From a bacterium (GTDB taxonomy: Bacteria > Actinomycetota > Acidimicrobiia > Spongiisociales > UBA5794), in NCBI GenBank assembly GCA_024226255.1, contig JAAELU010000452.1, positions 1 through 37,671 on the forward strand: 37,671 nucleotides of DNA. Reading direction: 5' to 3'. Below, in pieces: positions 15,932 through 24,214 of this stretch. A program made the position numbers and the translations under genes. Under the pieces are notes generated by a model. It was not told the DNA's origin, did not search any database, and saw only the letters and a program-made list of their open reading frames with translations. How positions within the stretch are numbered: position 1 is the first letter of the stretch; the number at the start of each line of letters is the position of its first letter.

Positions 15932-17559
15932 CTGAGCCCGGACCAGACAGAGTGCAACAGCATCACAACGAGCAGAGTCAGAGCTACCGGCAAACCAACG
16001 AGGTCGAGTACTTCGGAATCAGTGTTACCGGGGCGGGGTTGGGCGAACTGGAAGAAGAAGTCCACCGCAGGCAACATGAGGCAGATTGCGATGGCAGCGA
16101 CGCCGGTGAGCCTCACGGACGACGGCTCGACTTCCGAGGAGACGCCCGCACGCCACATCGCTATTGCCCCCGCTATCGCCGGCCATACAAAGAGATAGCC
16201 GGCACCTTGGACCCAGAGTCCAGTGACCACGGCCAGCAGGACCCACACCGCCATGGTGCCGTAGCCGAGGTCAACGCGGGATGGATCAGTGCGTCGGCAG
16301 AGCCGCAGGAAACCAGCCGCAGCCAGTAGGGCCATGAGCACCAGATAGAGGTAACTCTCGCCGATGGCGGGAGTCGGTCGCAGGGCGACCACGCCCCGCC
16401 ACACCAACGCCGCCCCGATAGCCGTACCCACCACAGCGAGCAGGGCCGCGCCGAATCCGAGGGCGACCGACCGTACGGACCCGCCGCGGCGGCGTCGCGA
16501 GTTCACAGACCCGCCCAGCGCGACCAAAGCAAGAAGAGCCAGAGGCCCCGACCAACCTGCCGGGTAGTTGACTACGACTCGTCGCGCCAACGTGAAGTAC
16601 ACCGACTGGCCACCGGCCATGACAACACTCAGATCGTCTGATCCGAATCGCTCGAGCAACGCCATGGCGTGGGAGCCGTGGTGCTGCACGCTCGAAAGAT
16701 CCACCCGCTCGGGACTGTCGTTCATCGTGTGATAGATGGGAGAGCCATGCATGTATGCGAAGTTGAGGCCGGGGACTCCCGCCTCTCGGAAAGGCGCAAA
16801 GTCGGTGTCGGTCCCTCCCATCAAGTCCACGGTTGCCGCGAGAAAAGAGTATGCCGCCGGGTTCGATGCAGCGTCGGCGAACCCTGCGACAATCGGCTGC
16901 TGCGGTCCGCTCACCTCGAGCAGCAGCGACGGCCCTGAGCCCCCAACAGCCTCAAAGTTCACGATGAGCCCGATGTCATCGAGCCAGCTGTGGCCCGCAA
17001 CAAAACCTGCAGCTCCATAGCGAGGGGCTGGCTCTTCACCGTCGGTGAAGAGAAGGATCAGGTCGTTGCGCACCTGGGGACGTGCCAATACGGCCCGACC
17101 CACCTCGAGCAGGGTCCCTACTGCTGCTCCGTTGTCATTTGCTCCCGGCGTTGAGGGATCCGTGTCGTAGTGCGCCATCAAAGCCACAGCCTCTGTTGAA
17201 TCAGATCCCGGGATGCGCGCCGCGATGTTCACGAGCGTGATTTCGGCCGCGCCCGCGCCGTAGTAGTCCGGGGCCACCACCTCCTGGAGATCCGGTTCCA
17301 GCCCGAGCTTCTCCAACCCCGAAATGATGTAGGCCCGCACCCGGGCGATGGCAGGCGTCCCTATCGGATGCGGTTCCTGTGAAATCTGCTCCACGTGCTC
17401 CATGGCCCGAGCCGCCGAGAACTCGACTGCACTCGCTCCGGCACCCTGGGGTGCAGGAGCACCAAGAGACCAGAAGGCCAACGCCACGAACCCCCCGGCG
17501 ACAAGTACTGCCAATTCGGACGATCCGGAGCGGATCCGCTTCGTCGGCCAGGCCTTCAT
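15874..17559 (-). CDS. Membrane-anchored M28 family metallopeptidase
   Basis: This 561-residue protein has an N-terminal membrane segment (LAVLVAGGFVALAFWSLG, about 16-33), an M28 aminopeptidase-type domain (about 45-310) and several C-terminal membrane helices (about 330-550). Putative di-zinc ligands and active-site residues: His130 and Asp132 in MAHYDTDPS, Asp142 in GANDNGAAVG, Glu175/Glu176 in TDGEEPAP, the Asp of GGTDTDFAPF and the His of PIYHTMNDSPE. EPHPIGTPAIARVRAYI is typical of the ER/vacuolar Fxna-like branch. It probably hydrolyses peptides outside the membrane; the substrate is unknown. It is translationally coupled to the upstream regulator (overlap ATGA at 17556-17559). Its last 58 bp overlap the convergent CHAD gene. 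Confidence 0.88.
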   Translation of the reverse strand: MKAWPTKRIRSGSSELAVLVAGGFVALAFWSLGAPAPQGAGASAVEFSAARAMEHVEQISQEPHPIGTPAIARVRAYIISGLEKLGLEPDLQEVVAPDYYGAGAAEITLVNIAARIPGSDSTEAVALMAHYDTDPSTPGANDNGAAVGTLLEVGRAVLARPQVRNDLILLFTDGEEPAPRYGAAGFVAGHSWLDDIGLIVNFEAVGGSGPSLLLEVSGPQQPIVAGFADAASNPAAYSFLAATVDLMGGTDTDFAPFREAGVPGLNFAYMHGSPIYHTMNDSPERVDLSSVQHHGSHAMALLERFGSDDLSVVMAGGQSVYFTLARRVVVNYPAGWSGPLALLALVALGGSVNSRRRRGGSVRSVALGFGAALLAVVGTAIGAALVWRGVVALRPTPAIGESYLYLVLMALLAAAGFLRLCRRTDPSRVDLGYGTMAVWVLLAVVTGLWVQGAGYLFVWPAIAGAIAMWRAGVSSEVEPSSVRLTGVAAIAICLMLPAVDFFFQFAQPRPGNTDSEVLDLVGLPVALTLLVVMLLHSVWSGLSYSTQALSRRPTNRDGLSA

Positions 17560-18347
17560 ATCATTTCACCACTGAGAACGGCCTGTAGCCGACCACGCAC
17601 ATTTGCCTTCTCTGCCAGTATCTCGTCCTCGAGTTGCCGAATTGCGGCTGTTGGCTCGAGGCCTACCTTTGCCAGAATCTCGCGAAGCTCGGTACACGCA
17701 CGCAGTGCCTCGACTCGTCGTCCGCTCAGCGACAGCGCTATGACTAGGAGATGCCAGATCCGCTCCCGGTAGGGATACTCTGCGACCAGTGCTTCGAGAC
17801 TGCCGACAACCATCGACTCGTTGCCGAGCGCGATCTCACACTCGAGGCGTAGCTCGCACGCGAACAGACGGATTTCGTCCAGGCGGATCGCAACCAGCCG
17901 GAACGGATCCTCGCTACTGAACGTCCCGAACGGATCACCCCTCCACAGGGACAAAGCTCGGGTGCAAAGCGCCAGACACGCCTCTGGATCGTGGCGGGTG
18001 GAGGCAGCCCGGGCGATCAAGGTCTCGAATACGGTCGCATCGAGTTCATCCGCAGCGACCACGAGGGTGTAGCTATCGCCTTCCGTCGCGATCCTGTCGG
18101 TACCGAGTGCCAGCCTCAGTCGAGAAATGTACGTTTGAAGTGTGTTGTCTCGAGAAAGTGGCGCCGCATCGCCCCAAAGGGTATCCGCCAGCTCACTCGC
18201 TGAAACCGCCTGGTTGGCCGAGACCGCGAGGGCGGCGAGAAGCAGTCGCTCAAGCCGGCTCCCGATCGCAACGACCCCGCTTGTCGTAACTACGTCAACG
18301 GGTCCAAGCACCCGAGCCAGAACGAGCTTGTCAGCTACGGCACTCAC
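17556..18347 (-). CDS. SARP/AfsR-type transcriptional regulator (BTAD domain)
   Basis: This 263-residue protein combines an OmpR-like winged helix (residues about 8-95, with VSASELADTLWGDAAP and NTLQTYISRLRLALG) and a bacterial transcriptional activation domain (about 100-248, with ALSLWRGDPFGTFSSEDPF, EALVAEYPYRERIWHLLVIA and GRRVEALRAC). No NB-ARC ATPase or TPR domain follows, so it is a minimal SARP. SARPs activate specialised-metabolism operons by binding direct repeats upstream of -35 regions. Here the only coupled gene is the M28 peptidase, which overlaps its stop. The start is a GTG at 18347 without a strong ribosome site. Targets are not evident. Confidence 0.9.
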   Translation of the reverse strand: MSAVADKLVLARVLGPVDVVTTSGVVAIGSRLERLLLAALAVSANQAVSASELADTLWGDAAPLSRDNTLQTYISRLRLALGTDRIATEGDSYTLVVAADELDATVFETLIARAASTRHDPEACLALCTRALSLWRGDPFGTFSSEDPFRLVAIRLDEIRLFACELRLECEIALGNESMVVGSLEALVAEYPYRERIWHLLVIALSLSGRRVEALRACTELREILAKVGLEPTAAIRQLEDEILAEKANVRGRLQAVLSGEMI

Positions 18348-18564
18348 TTTCGGCCCGCCCGAGGTGCTCTCGCAGCGTCAGGTGGTGTACTGCACGCACG
18401 CATACTTCTCCCAGGACGCTGCCATCGTTGCAGCCCGCCGACCGGCCCGGTAGGGGCATTGGTCACCTAGGCGAGACTGTCCCGCAACCGAGCCGCACCT
18501 GAACCGCACCCGGCGGTGCAGCGTGTCGCCTCATGATGGCCTCAGGTCCAACGGGCTAATGGGG

Positions 18565-18582
18565 ACGTCGAGACATCGACGT
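18565..18582. promoter_or_regulatory. Inverted repeat ACGTCGA-GACA-TCGACGT
   Basis: A perfect 7-bp inverted repeat with 4-nt spacer, ending 15 bp before the strong hairpin at 18598. It could be a protein-binding site for a dimeric regulator or the first stem of a small RNA that ends at the next hairpin. Only the symmetry is observed. Confidence 0.35.
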
Positions 18583-18597
18583 GGGAAGGCAGTCCGA

Positions 18598-18634
18598 CAA
18601 CAAGGGCCCCTGCCAAACGCAGGGGCCCTTGTTG
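18598..18634. terminator. Very strong GC-rich hairpin
   Basis: A perfect 15-bp stem, CAACAAGGGCCCCTG / CAGGGGCCCTTGTTG, with loop CCAAACG. It is the most stable hairpin in the window and resembles rho-independent terminators that follow stable RNA genes in actinobacteria, although the T-tract lies mainly within the stem (CTTGTTG) with CGTTC after it. No upstream coding gene on the plus strand ends here, so either a small plus-strand RNA is terminated or it serves the minus strand upstream of the SARP gene. Confidence 0.6.
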
Positions 18635-18881
18635 CGTTCAGGAAACTCGAGACCCGGGTCAACCGACCAGAGGTCTCGTTGAGTTACGAACCAAACGTCG
18701 TCCCAGAAGAAGGTCCGCGCCGACCTCTCTTCGTGGCGGCCATTCCGCTGAAAGCGGGAACAACACCTGACGGTCGACGAGAATCCGCCGCGGCCGCGCC
18801 GCCGACCGGGACAAGTCGACGGTGTCGCGGCGATAAGTCATAGAATCAGATCACCGCAGGCACAATCAAGGAGACACCACG

Positions 18882-19703
18882 ATGACGGGAACCCATCCGA
18901 GCGAGATCCTCGTTCCGCTCGACGGCCGCGAAGCCAGCGTACGGGCAGTACCCGTCGCCGGACGGATCGCCAAACGCCTCGGCCTGGGCCTTCGCCTGTT
19001 CGCAGCTTCCTCCGATGGCGACGCTGATCTCGAGTCGTGGCTGCAAACCGTTGCCGATCAGCATCTCCAGAACACTGATGTCGCGCTCGAAGTCGCTGTC
19101 GCCGATGACCCGGTCGCAGCGATCATTGCGGCGGCCGGTGAGACCGCAATGGTGTGTATGGCTACCGCAGCCTCGCTATTGCCCCATCAGGGCCACGTCG
19201 GGTCAGTCGCCGAAGGAGTCACTCGAGCCATGGGCCGTCCCGTCATGCTCGTCGGACCGCAGATGGAGCCAAGCCCCGGCACCCTCACCTCCCGAGTGAT
19301 CGTTCCGGTTGACGGCTCAGCCCTATCCGAGGCGATCCTTCCCGTTGCGGCCGACTTGGCTCGAGCCTTCAATGAGCCACTGTGGCTGGTGACGGTCATG
19401 GTGCAGCAAAAGGGTGGTGCGGCCAACAAAGGTTCCGGCGCGGTGACCGTTGGCGTTGGCTACCTCCGGCAGCTCTCGCGAGAGCTTCGCAAGTCGCACG
19501 ACATAGATGCCCAGTACGACATCCTTCATCGGCCGGACACTGCTGAGGCGATCGTTGATTTCGCCGGCGATGACGGCACAGTCGTCATGACAACCCACGG
19601 TCGAGCGGGACTGAGCCGTGTATTCGGCGGCAGCGTCGCGACAGGCGTCGTGGCTCACTCTCAGCGCGCGGTCGTTCTGCTCCACCCCGCAGACGTCGAA
19701 TAG
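18882..19703 (+). CDS. Universal stress protein, tandem UspA domains
   Basis: This 273-residue protein contains two UspA-like domains (about 1-130 and 140-271). The first starts SEILVPLDGREASVRAVPVA; the second starts SRVIVPVDGSALSEAILPVA and ends VMTTHGRAGLSRVFGGSVAT, then VVLLHP. The second domain's GRAGLSRVFGGSV fits the G-x2-G-x9-G-S/T nucleotide-binding signature; the first lacks a clear copy. Usp proteins respond to stress, starvation or hypoxia and often bind ATP. It begins at ATG 18882 after AAGGAG. It stands alone in its transcription unit. Confidence 0.9.
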   Translation: MTGTHPSEILVPLDGREASVRAVPVAGRIAKRLGLGLRLFAASSDGDADLESWLQTVADQHLQNTDVALEVAVADDPVAAIIAAAGETAMVCMATAASLLPHQGHVGSVAEGVTRAMGRPVMLVGPQMEPSPGTLTSRVIVPVDGSALSEAILPVAADLARAFNEPLWLVTVMVQQKGGAANKGSGAVTVGVGYLRQLSRELRKSHDIDAQYDILHRPDTAEAIVDFAGDDGTVVMTTHGRAGLSRVFGGSVATGVVAHSQRAVVLLHPADVE

Positions 19704-19948
19704 GCGACCTGCGGGCCGAGGGGCAAGGTCGGTCCACGCAGTCCTCCCGAAAGACTTGCCAAGGTGAATTCGGGATTCAAAGGTAGAGTCCGATCCGAAC
19801 GGCCGTCCGGCCTCATCGGGGTGCACCGATGACCACGTCCCAGCCCTCAGCTACGCCCTGGGCCAATGAGAGTTGGTGGTCAAGTTGCTCGCGATTGGCG
19901 CCGACACCACCTGGAACACGTCACGCTACCTGACGGAGGGAACGCACA
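19704..19948 (+). promoter_or_regulatory. Leader/intergenic region with hairpin
   Basis: This 245-bp region has no supported gene. It contains the inverted repeat TCATCGG-GGTGCA-CCGATGA at 19813-19832 and a weaker CCCAG..CTGGG pairing near 19847-19870, upstream of GGAGGGA (about 19935-19941), the ribosome site of the next gene. The region may be a structured 5' leader, but it does not match a riboswitch class that I recognise. Confidence 0.35.
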
Positions 19949-21775
19949 ATGATGCGTCGCTGGTTGAGTCTCGTCGGAATCCTGTCAGCTTTTGTCCTAT
20001 TCACACCGGGTCTCGGTGCAGCTCAGATACAGATTGAGATTGGGGACTCGTGCGTTCAGATCACCCACTTCCCCGGCAACCCAATCAACGATGCACCCAG
20101 CCGAACTGACATCTATTTCACGGTCACACCGATGTACGGCGGGTCTTCGGTCCATGCGGCAATCGGGGGTGCGTCCGGTCCGCAGACGGGCGAAGGCATG
20201 GTGGACTCCTCGGGAATCGGTTCGGTGGGCCTGCCCCTGTTCGCCTTCGGAGAGCACACAATTGGCGACATTGAACTCACGATGAACGGCGCTACCTCCA
20301 GCATCGATCCGATGGCCATCGGCGGCGGTATCTTTGTAGTCAACGACAACGAGCCCCGATGCGACACGACGACATTGATCCTCGTCCCGCCACCGCCGTC
20401 AACGACGAGTCCCCCGGCGACCACATCAACGACGACGACCACAACCACAACCACTGCGGCGCCGACCGTCAGCACGAACGCTCCTGAGGCAACCACATCG
20501 GCACCATCAGCGGCGTCGACCACCACGCCGCCGACGACCACGGCTCCGGCAGGTGGCGGTGGAGGCGGTCTGCCGATCTGGCTGCCGATCGGCGGAATAC
20601 TCATTCTCGTTGGTGGAGGGCTGATCATCGTTGGTCGCGGCGGCAAGGACTGTTCCGAACTGTTGCGCAAGTGGCAAGAGGCACAAGCTCTATGTGACAC
20701 AGCGACAGAGACACTCGCCCAAGCCGAAGAGAACCTTCAAACGGCCAAGGACGGCTTTCGTGATGCCGAGGAACAGTTCCGGGATCAGGACCGCAAGGCG
20801 GATGAGGACCGGGCCCAGCTGGCAACGTTGCAGCGGGCGCAGCGCTCATCGATCGAATCCGGTGGAATCACCTTCCATCGGATTCCCGAGGGGCTTCTCA
20901 CTTCGGACGGCCTCCAGTCAATCATCGACTCCCTCGAAGCCAAGATCCGCAGCCACGATGAGGCAGTGCAGAGCTGGAAAGACTCCATGGAGCAATGGCA
21001 GAAGCGAGTCGAGCAGCAGCAGGCCTCCGTGGACGAAGCCCGCGCAAGGATGAAGGAATTGTGTCAGGCGGCCAAGGCTGCAGAGAAGGCATACCTGGAC
21101 TGCATCGGGGGAACCGATGAGGCTGAAGCACCTGCTCCGCCGGTGGAGCCGACGCCGCCAGAACCCACTCCCCCGACACAACCGGGCGGCGGCACCCCGA
21201 CCCCACCGACGCCACCTGCCGGCCCTTCGGGACCGTCCGGACCAGGCATCGCTCAACCGCCACAGACCAATACTCCTCGCGTCTGCAAGGAGGGCGACAC
21301 CGACACCACCGAGCGTGGACAGAAGGCCTTCATCGTGCCTGCGACCCGGTCCAGCCTCGTCATATCGATCGAGCCGCCCACAGGGGCGTTCGCCGAATGG
21401 CTGGCGACGGAAATGTCGGCAGCCGGAGGATGGCTATCGCCCAACCACCTCAACGACGAGGGCTTTGCTTCTGAGGTGCAAAACGTGTTGCGCGACCTCG
21501 ACAACGACCTTGCCGTCAGCCACGAGGTCCGGATCGAGGTGCCCCGACAGGAAATCACCTACAAGTGTGTCGACCATCTCGTATGTCGCGGCAATGCCTG
21601 GGTCAAGTCGCACTCCGAGCTGGTGGAGGTCGGCCGCAAGCCGCTGAGCCCGGTTCGTTTCACGGAGTCCGGGAAGACATCAAGCCGCCGGGTTGCCCAG
21701 ATGATTCGCCAGGCCCAGAGCGCCTATCAACGTCTTGTGCGTGAGGACGAGTCGATCTCGAGCTGGTGTCAATGA
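19949..21775 (+). CDS. Exported single-pass protein with coiled coil and Pro-rich linker
   Basis: The 608-residue protein is not from a family I recognise. From the N-terminus it has: a signal peptide (MMRRWLSLVGILSAFVLF, about 1-25); an exported beta-rich domain with two Cys (30-145); a Thr/Ala/Pro linker (145-205); a membrane segment, LPIWLPIGGILILVGGGLII (about 210-230); a positively charged coiled-coil region (235-395); a Pro/Gly-rich linker (400-450); and a C-terminal domain (450-608) with three or more Cys. The membrane segment implies that the N-terminal domain is outside and the coiled coil plus C-terminal domain inside. ATG 19949 (or 19952) follows GGAGGGA. It overlaps the next gene by 4 nt (ATGA), so both are probably co-translated and functionally linked. 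A role in envelope structure or sensing is only a guess. Confidence 0.75.
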   Translation: MMRRWLSLVGILSAFVLFTPGLGAAQIQIEIGDSCVQITHFPGNPINDAPSRTDIYFTVTPMYGGSSVHAAIGGASGPQTGEGMVDSSGIGSVGLPLFAFGEHTIGDIELTMNGATSSIDPMAIGGGIFVVNDNEPRCDTTTLILVPPPPSTTSPPATTSTTTTTTTTTAAPTVSTNAPEATTSAPSAASTTTPPTTTAPAGGGGGGLPIWLPIGGILILVGGGLIIVGRGGKDCSELLRKWQEAQALCDTATETLAQAEENLQTAKDGFRDAEEQFRDQDRKADEDRAQLATLQRAQRSSIESGGITFHRIPEGLLTSDGLQSIIDSLEAKIRSHDEAVQSWKDSMEQWQKRVEQQQASVDEARARMKELCQAAKAAEKAYLDCIGGTDEAEAPAPPVEPTPPEPTPPTQPGGGTPTPPTPPAGPSGPSGPGIAQPPQTNTPRVCKEGDTDTTERGQKAFIVPATRSSLVISIEPPTGAFAEWLATEMSAAGGWLSPNHLNDEGFASEVQNVLRDLDNDLAVSHEVRIEVPRQEITYKCVDHLVCRGNAWVKSHSELVEVGRKPLSPVRFTESGKTSSRRVAQMIRQAQSAYQRLVREDESISSWCQ

Positions 21776-22371
21776 ACACGATGCAGCGGATAGGGGCAGC
21801 CGTGGTGGCGTTGGGGATCATTTTGGTGATCGTTGGGGTCGTGACCGCCGACGGCGATGACGAGGTAGTCGCGGCCCAGGCAACGACCACTTCTGATGCG
21901 CCGGCAACGACACTGGCACCGACAACTACCGAGGCGACACCTACCACCACCACAACGAGTACAACGAGTACAACGACGACATCTACAACTACGACAACGA
22001 CGACAACAACTCTGCCGCCGGTGCCGGGGCCCGAAGAGGTCGATGGTTTCGTCCAAGAGATGGCGGCGGCGATTGCCACGGGCGACGTTTCGTTCCTCCT
22101 CGACCGGCTTCACTCGGTGGCGATCGGCTTGAAGGACGCGGAGACGTGCCGGGCGTTCATCGAAGCGGAGATTCTCCTGCTCGAGAACTATCGGGTCGTC
22201 GGTACGGTCGAGACGACAAGCCAGGTCTATGAGGTCGGCGACTCCAATGTGACCGTCGACCCGCTGTACCTTGCGCCGGTCGCCTTCGAATTCCGAGGCC
22301 AGTCCTTCGACGCAACGAGCAACTTCGCTCCCGAAGATGGGCTGATGCGGTGGTTTACGCCCTGTGAATAG
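21772..22371 (+). CDS. Membrane-anchored exported protein with Thr-rich linker
   Basis: The protein of 199 residues starts at ATG 21772, overlapping the preceding stop as ATGA; a GTG at 21766 is in the same frame. It has a hydrophobic N-terminal segment (IGAAVVALGIILVIVGVVTA), a long Thr-rich linker (about residues 35-80, encoded by imperfect ACAACGAGT/ACGACGACA repeats at about 21945-22010) and a C-terminal domain (about 85-199) containing CRAFIEAEILLLENYR, which resembles a SnoaL/NTF2-like small alpha+beta fold only loosely. Two Cys (in ETCRAF and the last-but-one residue) could form a disulfide. It likely sits outside the membrane, tethered by the N-terminal helix, and works with the upstream gene. 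The function is unknown. Confidence 0.75.
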   Translation: MNTMQRIGAAVVALGIILVIVGVVTADGDDEVVAAQATTTSDAPATTLAPTTTEATPTTTTTSTTSTTTTSTTTTTTTTTLPPVPGPEEVDGFVQEMAAAIATGDVSFLLDRLHSVAIGLKDAETCRAFIEAEILLLENYRVVGTVETTSQVYEVGDSNVTVDPLYLAPVAFEFRGQSFDATSNFAPEDGLMRWFTPCE

Positions 22372-22404
22372 TGCCGGCCGCTCCGTATCGATCCAGATAG
22401 CCCT

Positions 22405-24063
22405 CTAGCTGGGAACTCGGCGGGATTGAGCCGCCGCATGGCGGGCCGCGATCGTGCCGAAGGTGACGGCCGGACCGATCGTGCCGCCCGGGCCCCAATA
22501 GGCCTGGCCGGCGGGCGATGCGACACAGTTTCCTGCCCCGTACAGCCCTCCGATCGGTTCGCCGTCGACGCCGAGAACGCGGGCGTGCTCGTCCGTGACC
22601 GGACCACCCTTGGTATCGAGAGCGCCGGGGCCGAGGATCACACAGTGGTAGGGACCCTCTGGTGCCAGCGGATACATCGAGCCGGACATCGCGCCGGGAC
22701 GCGGCTCACTCGCCCATGCTTGCTCGATTGGTGTCTCGCCTCGGTGGAACTCGAAGTCTCGGCCTTCACCGGCATAGCCGTTGAATCGTTCCACCGTGTC
22801 CAACAGGTTGTTCAGGAAACCGTCATCGAGGGTCACACCACCAGTGTGCGAGGCCAGCCGTTCCAGCCTCTCGTGAAGTTCAACGGTCAGATCGTCGAAG
22901 GTGTCGGCGGTCATCACGTAGTGACGGGGCCGGCGGTCGGCTGGCACCGGCCAGCGGAACATCGAGTCGTCCGCGGTGTCCACCAGGGTGTCGTCGAAGA
23001 CCATGAACAGCAAGAGATTCGGGTACTCCCCCCGGTGGGGGTCCCATTGGAAGTGGGCCTGGCCTCGCTCGTTGTATGGCGCCTTCTCGTTGACGGCACG
23101 ACGCCCGTACCGATTCACCATCAGCATGCTGTCGCCGAACGGGGCATAGACATCGCCGCGGGTCGCTCGATTGATCACAGCCAGCTCTACAACGACCTGA
23201 TCCCACCAGGCGTGGGCCATGTTCCCCAGGCGGGCTCCCATCTCAGTGCCGATTCTCACGAAGTCCCCGGTCGCGAACGGTGATGCCGCTCCCCCGAAGA
23301 CAGGGCCCCTGAGGTAGTCGAGCGCCATCCGCTCGTCGTGCAAAAAACCCCCGGAAGCAAAGATCACTCCACACCGCGCCCCGATCAGCACGGTTCCCAG
23401 CCCGGCCCGCACCTCGCAGCCGATCACCTGGTCGGCATGGCTGCGTACGAGGTGGATCACCTCATGTCCCACAAGAAGCTCAGCACCACGATCGCCGGCG
23501 AAGGCCATCAATCGATCAACAAGTGTCTGACCTCCCGAGGGGTCAACGCCTGGCACGTAGTCGTCCGGGAGCACGGGCTGCAGCGTTCGGCCGACCGGGC
23601 ACGTGTCCTCAGGCAGGTGCGAGTAGTAGCCGGGCCACTCAACCGGTTCAACTTCGATCGCTCCGCTATCCACGAAGAAGTCGATGGTGTCCGCCGCGTT
23701 GTCGTAGAAGGCCTCGAGCATTCGGAAGCGGTCGCCGGGTATGCCAAGCGTGAGGTGGGCGGCGTCGTACAGAGTCGGGTAGGCGGTACGAGCCATGTAT
23801 CGCAGGGCCGAGTCACGATCGTCGATACGGCCCCGCTCGTGAATGAACCGGTTGTTCGGGATCCACATCTGGCACCGAGACGCCGCCGTGGTTCCGCCCG
23901 ATGATGGCGCCTTGTCGAGCACCACGACGGACGCACCTGAGGCTGCAGCCGTGGCAGCGGCCGACGCGCCCGCCGCTCCACAGCCGACCACGACAACGTC
24001 GACAACACGATCCCACTCAGCTCCCCAGTCAACACCCGCCGGTTGTCCTCTGCTTTGCTCCAT
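22405..24063 (-). CDS. FAD-dependent oxidoreductase, 3-ketosteroid dehydrogenase-like
   Basis: The 552-residue flavoprotein belongs to the fumarate reductase/3-ketosteroid delta-1-dehydrogenase superfamily. The FAD motif is VVVVGCGAAGASAAATAAAS, followed by VVVLDKAPSSGGTTAASRCQ. The C-terminus has GPGALDTKGGPVTDEHARVL, EPIGGLYGAGNCVAS and YWGPGGTIGPAVTFGTIAAR, which are KstD-like. It probably introduces or reduces a C=C bond next to a carbonyl; steroid specificity is not proven because the catalytic tyrosines were not placed. The open frame extends upstream to 24171, but ATG 24063 gives a start shortly before the FAD motif. It is divergent from the SDR gene. Confidence 0.85.
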   Translation of the reverse strand: MEQSRGQPAGVDWGAEWDRVVDVVVVGCGAAGASAAATAAASGASVVVLDKAPSSGGTTAASRCQMWIPNNRFIHERGRIDDRDSALRYMARTAYPTLYDAAHLTLGIPGDRFRMLEAFYDNAADTIDFFVDSGAIEVEPVEWPGYYSHLPEDTCPVGRTLQPVLPDDYVPGVDPSGGQTLVDRLMAFAGDRGAELLVGHEVIHLVRSHADQVIGCEVRAGLGTVLIGARCGVIFASGGFLHDERMALDYLRGPVFGGAASPFATGDFVRIGTEMGARLGNMAHAWWDQVVVELAVINRATRGDVYAPFGDSMLMVNRYGRRAVNEKAPYNERGQAHFQWDPHRGEYPNLLLFMVFDDTLVDTADDSMFRWPVPADRRPRHYVMTADTFDDLTVELHERLERLASHTGGVTLDDGFLNNLLDTVERFNGYAGEGRDFEFHRGETPIEQAWASEPRPGAMSGSMYPLAPEGPYHCVILGPGALDTKGGPVTDEHARVLGVDGEPIGGLYGAGNCVASPAGQAYWGPGGTIGPAVTFGTIAARHAAAQSRRVPS

Positions 24064-24136
24064 GCGGAACCGTATCACCGCGGAATGTGTCTCTACCAGC
24101 GCGGTCGGCGGCACCGCCGGTAGCCTGGATGTTCTG

Positions 24137-24214
24137 ATGACTCGAAGCGACCGGGAGCCGGCTATGCCCATTCAGGAACGTGACGGTGCCCGGGATTGGG
24201 AGCCGGCCAAGTGA
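24137..24214 (+). CDS. Possible 25-residue upstream ORF
   Basis: ATG 24137 begins a 25-codon frame (MTRSDREPAMPIQERDGARD, then WEPAK) whose TGA overlaps the GTG of the SDR (GTGA). The arrangement would allow translational coupling, which is why it is listed. There is no strong ribosome site and the sequence matches nothing known to me. It may be a leader peptide or chance. Confidence 0.3.
   Translation: MTRSDREPAMPIQERDGARDWEPAK

Larger units (their letters stand above)
18348..18881. other. 534-bp gene-free region with several hairpins
   Basis: No ORF with recognisable coding character was found on either strand. The region separates a minus-strand SARP gene from a plus-strand universal stress protein gene and must hold both promoters. 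It contains the hairpins at 18565-18582 and 18598-18634. A possible TAGAAT -10 element is at 18841-18846, about 40 nt before the stress-protein ATG, and AAGGAG about 8 nt upstream of the ATG is its ribosome site. No tRNA fold or T-loop motif was seen. Confidence 0.5.

Noticed and set aside
18348-18881. tRNA or riboswitch gene
   Set aside because: No cloverleaf, T-loop or known riboswitch consensus was found; only unassigned hairpins remain.
21945-22010. ACA/ACG-rich repeats as a possible minisatellite or CRISPR
   Set aside because: The repeats are irregular and explained by codon bias in a Thr-rich linker; there are no spacers.
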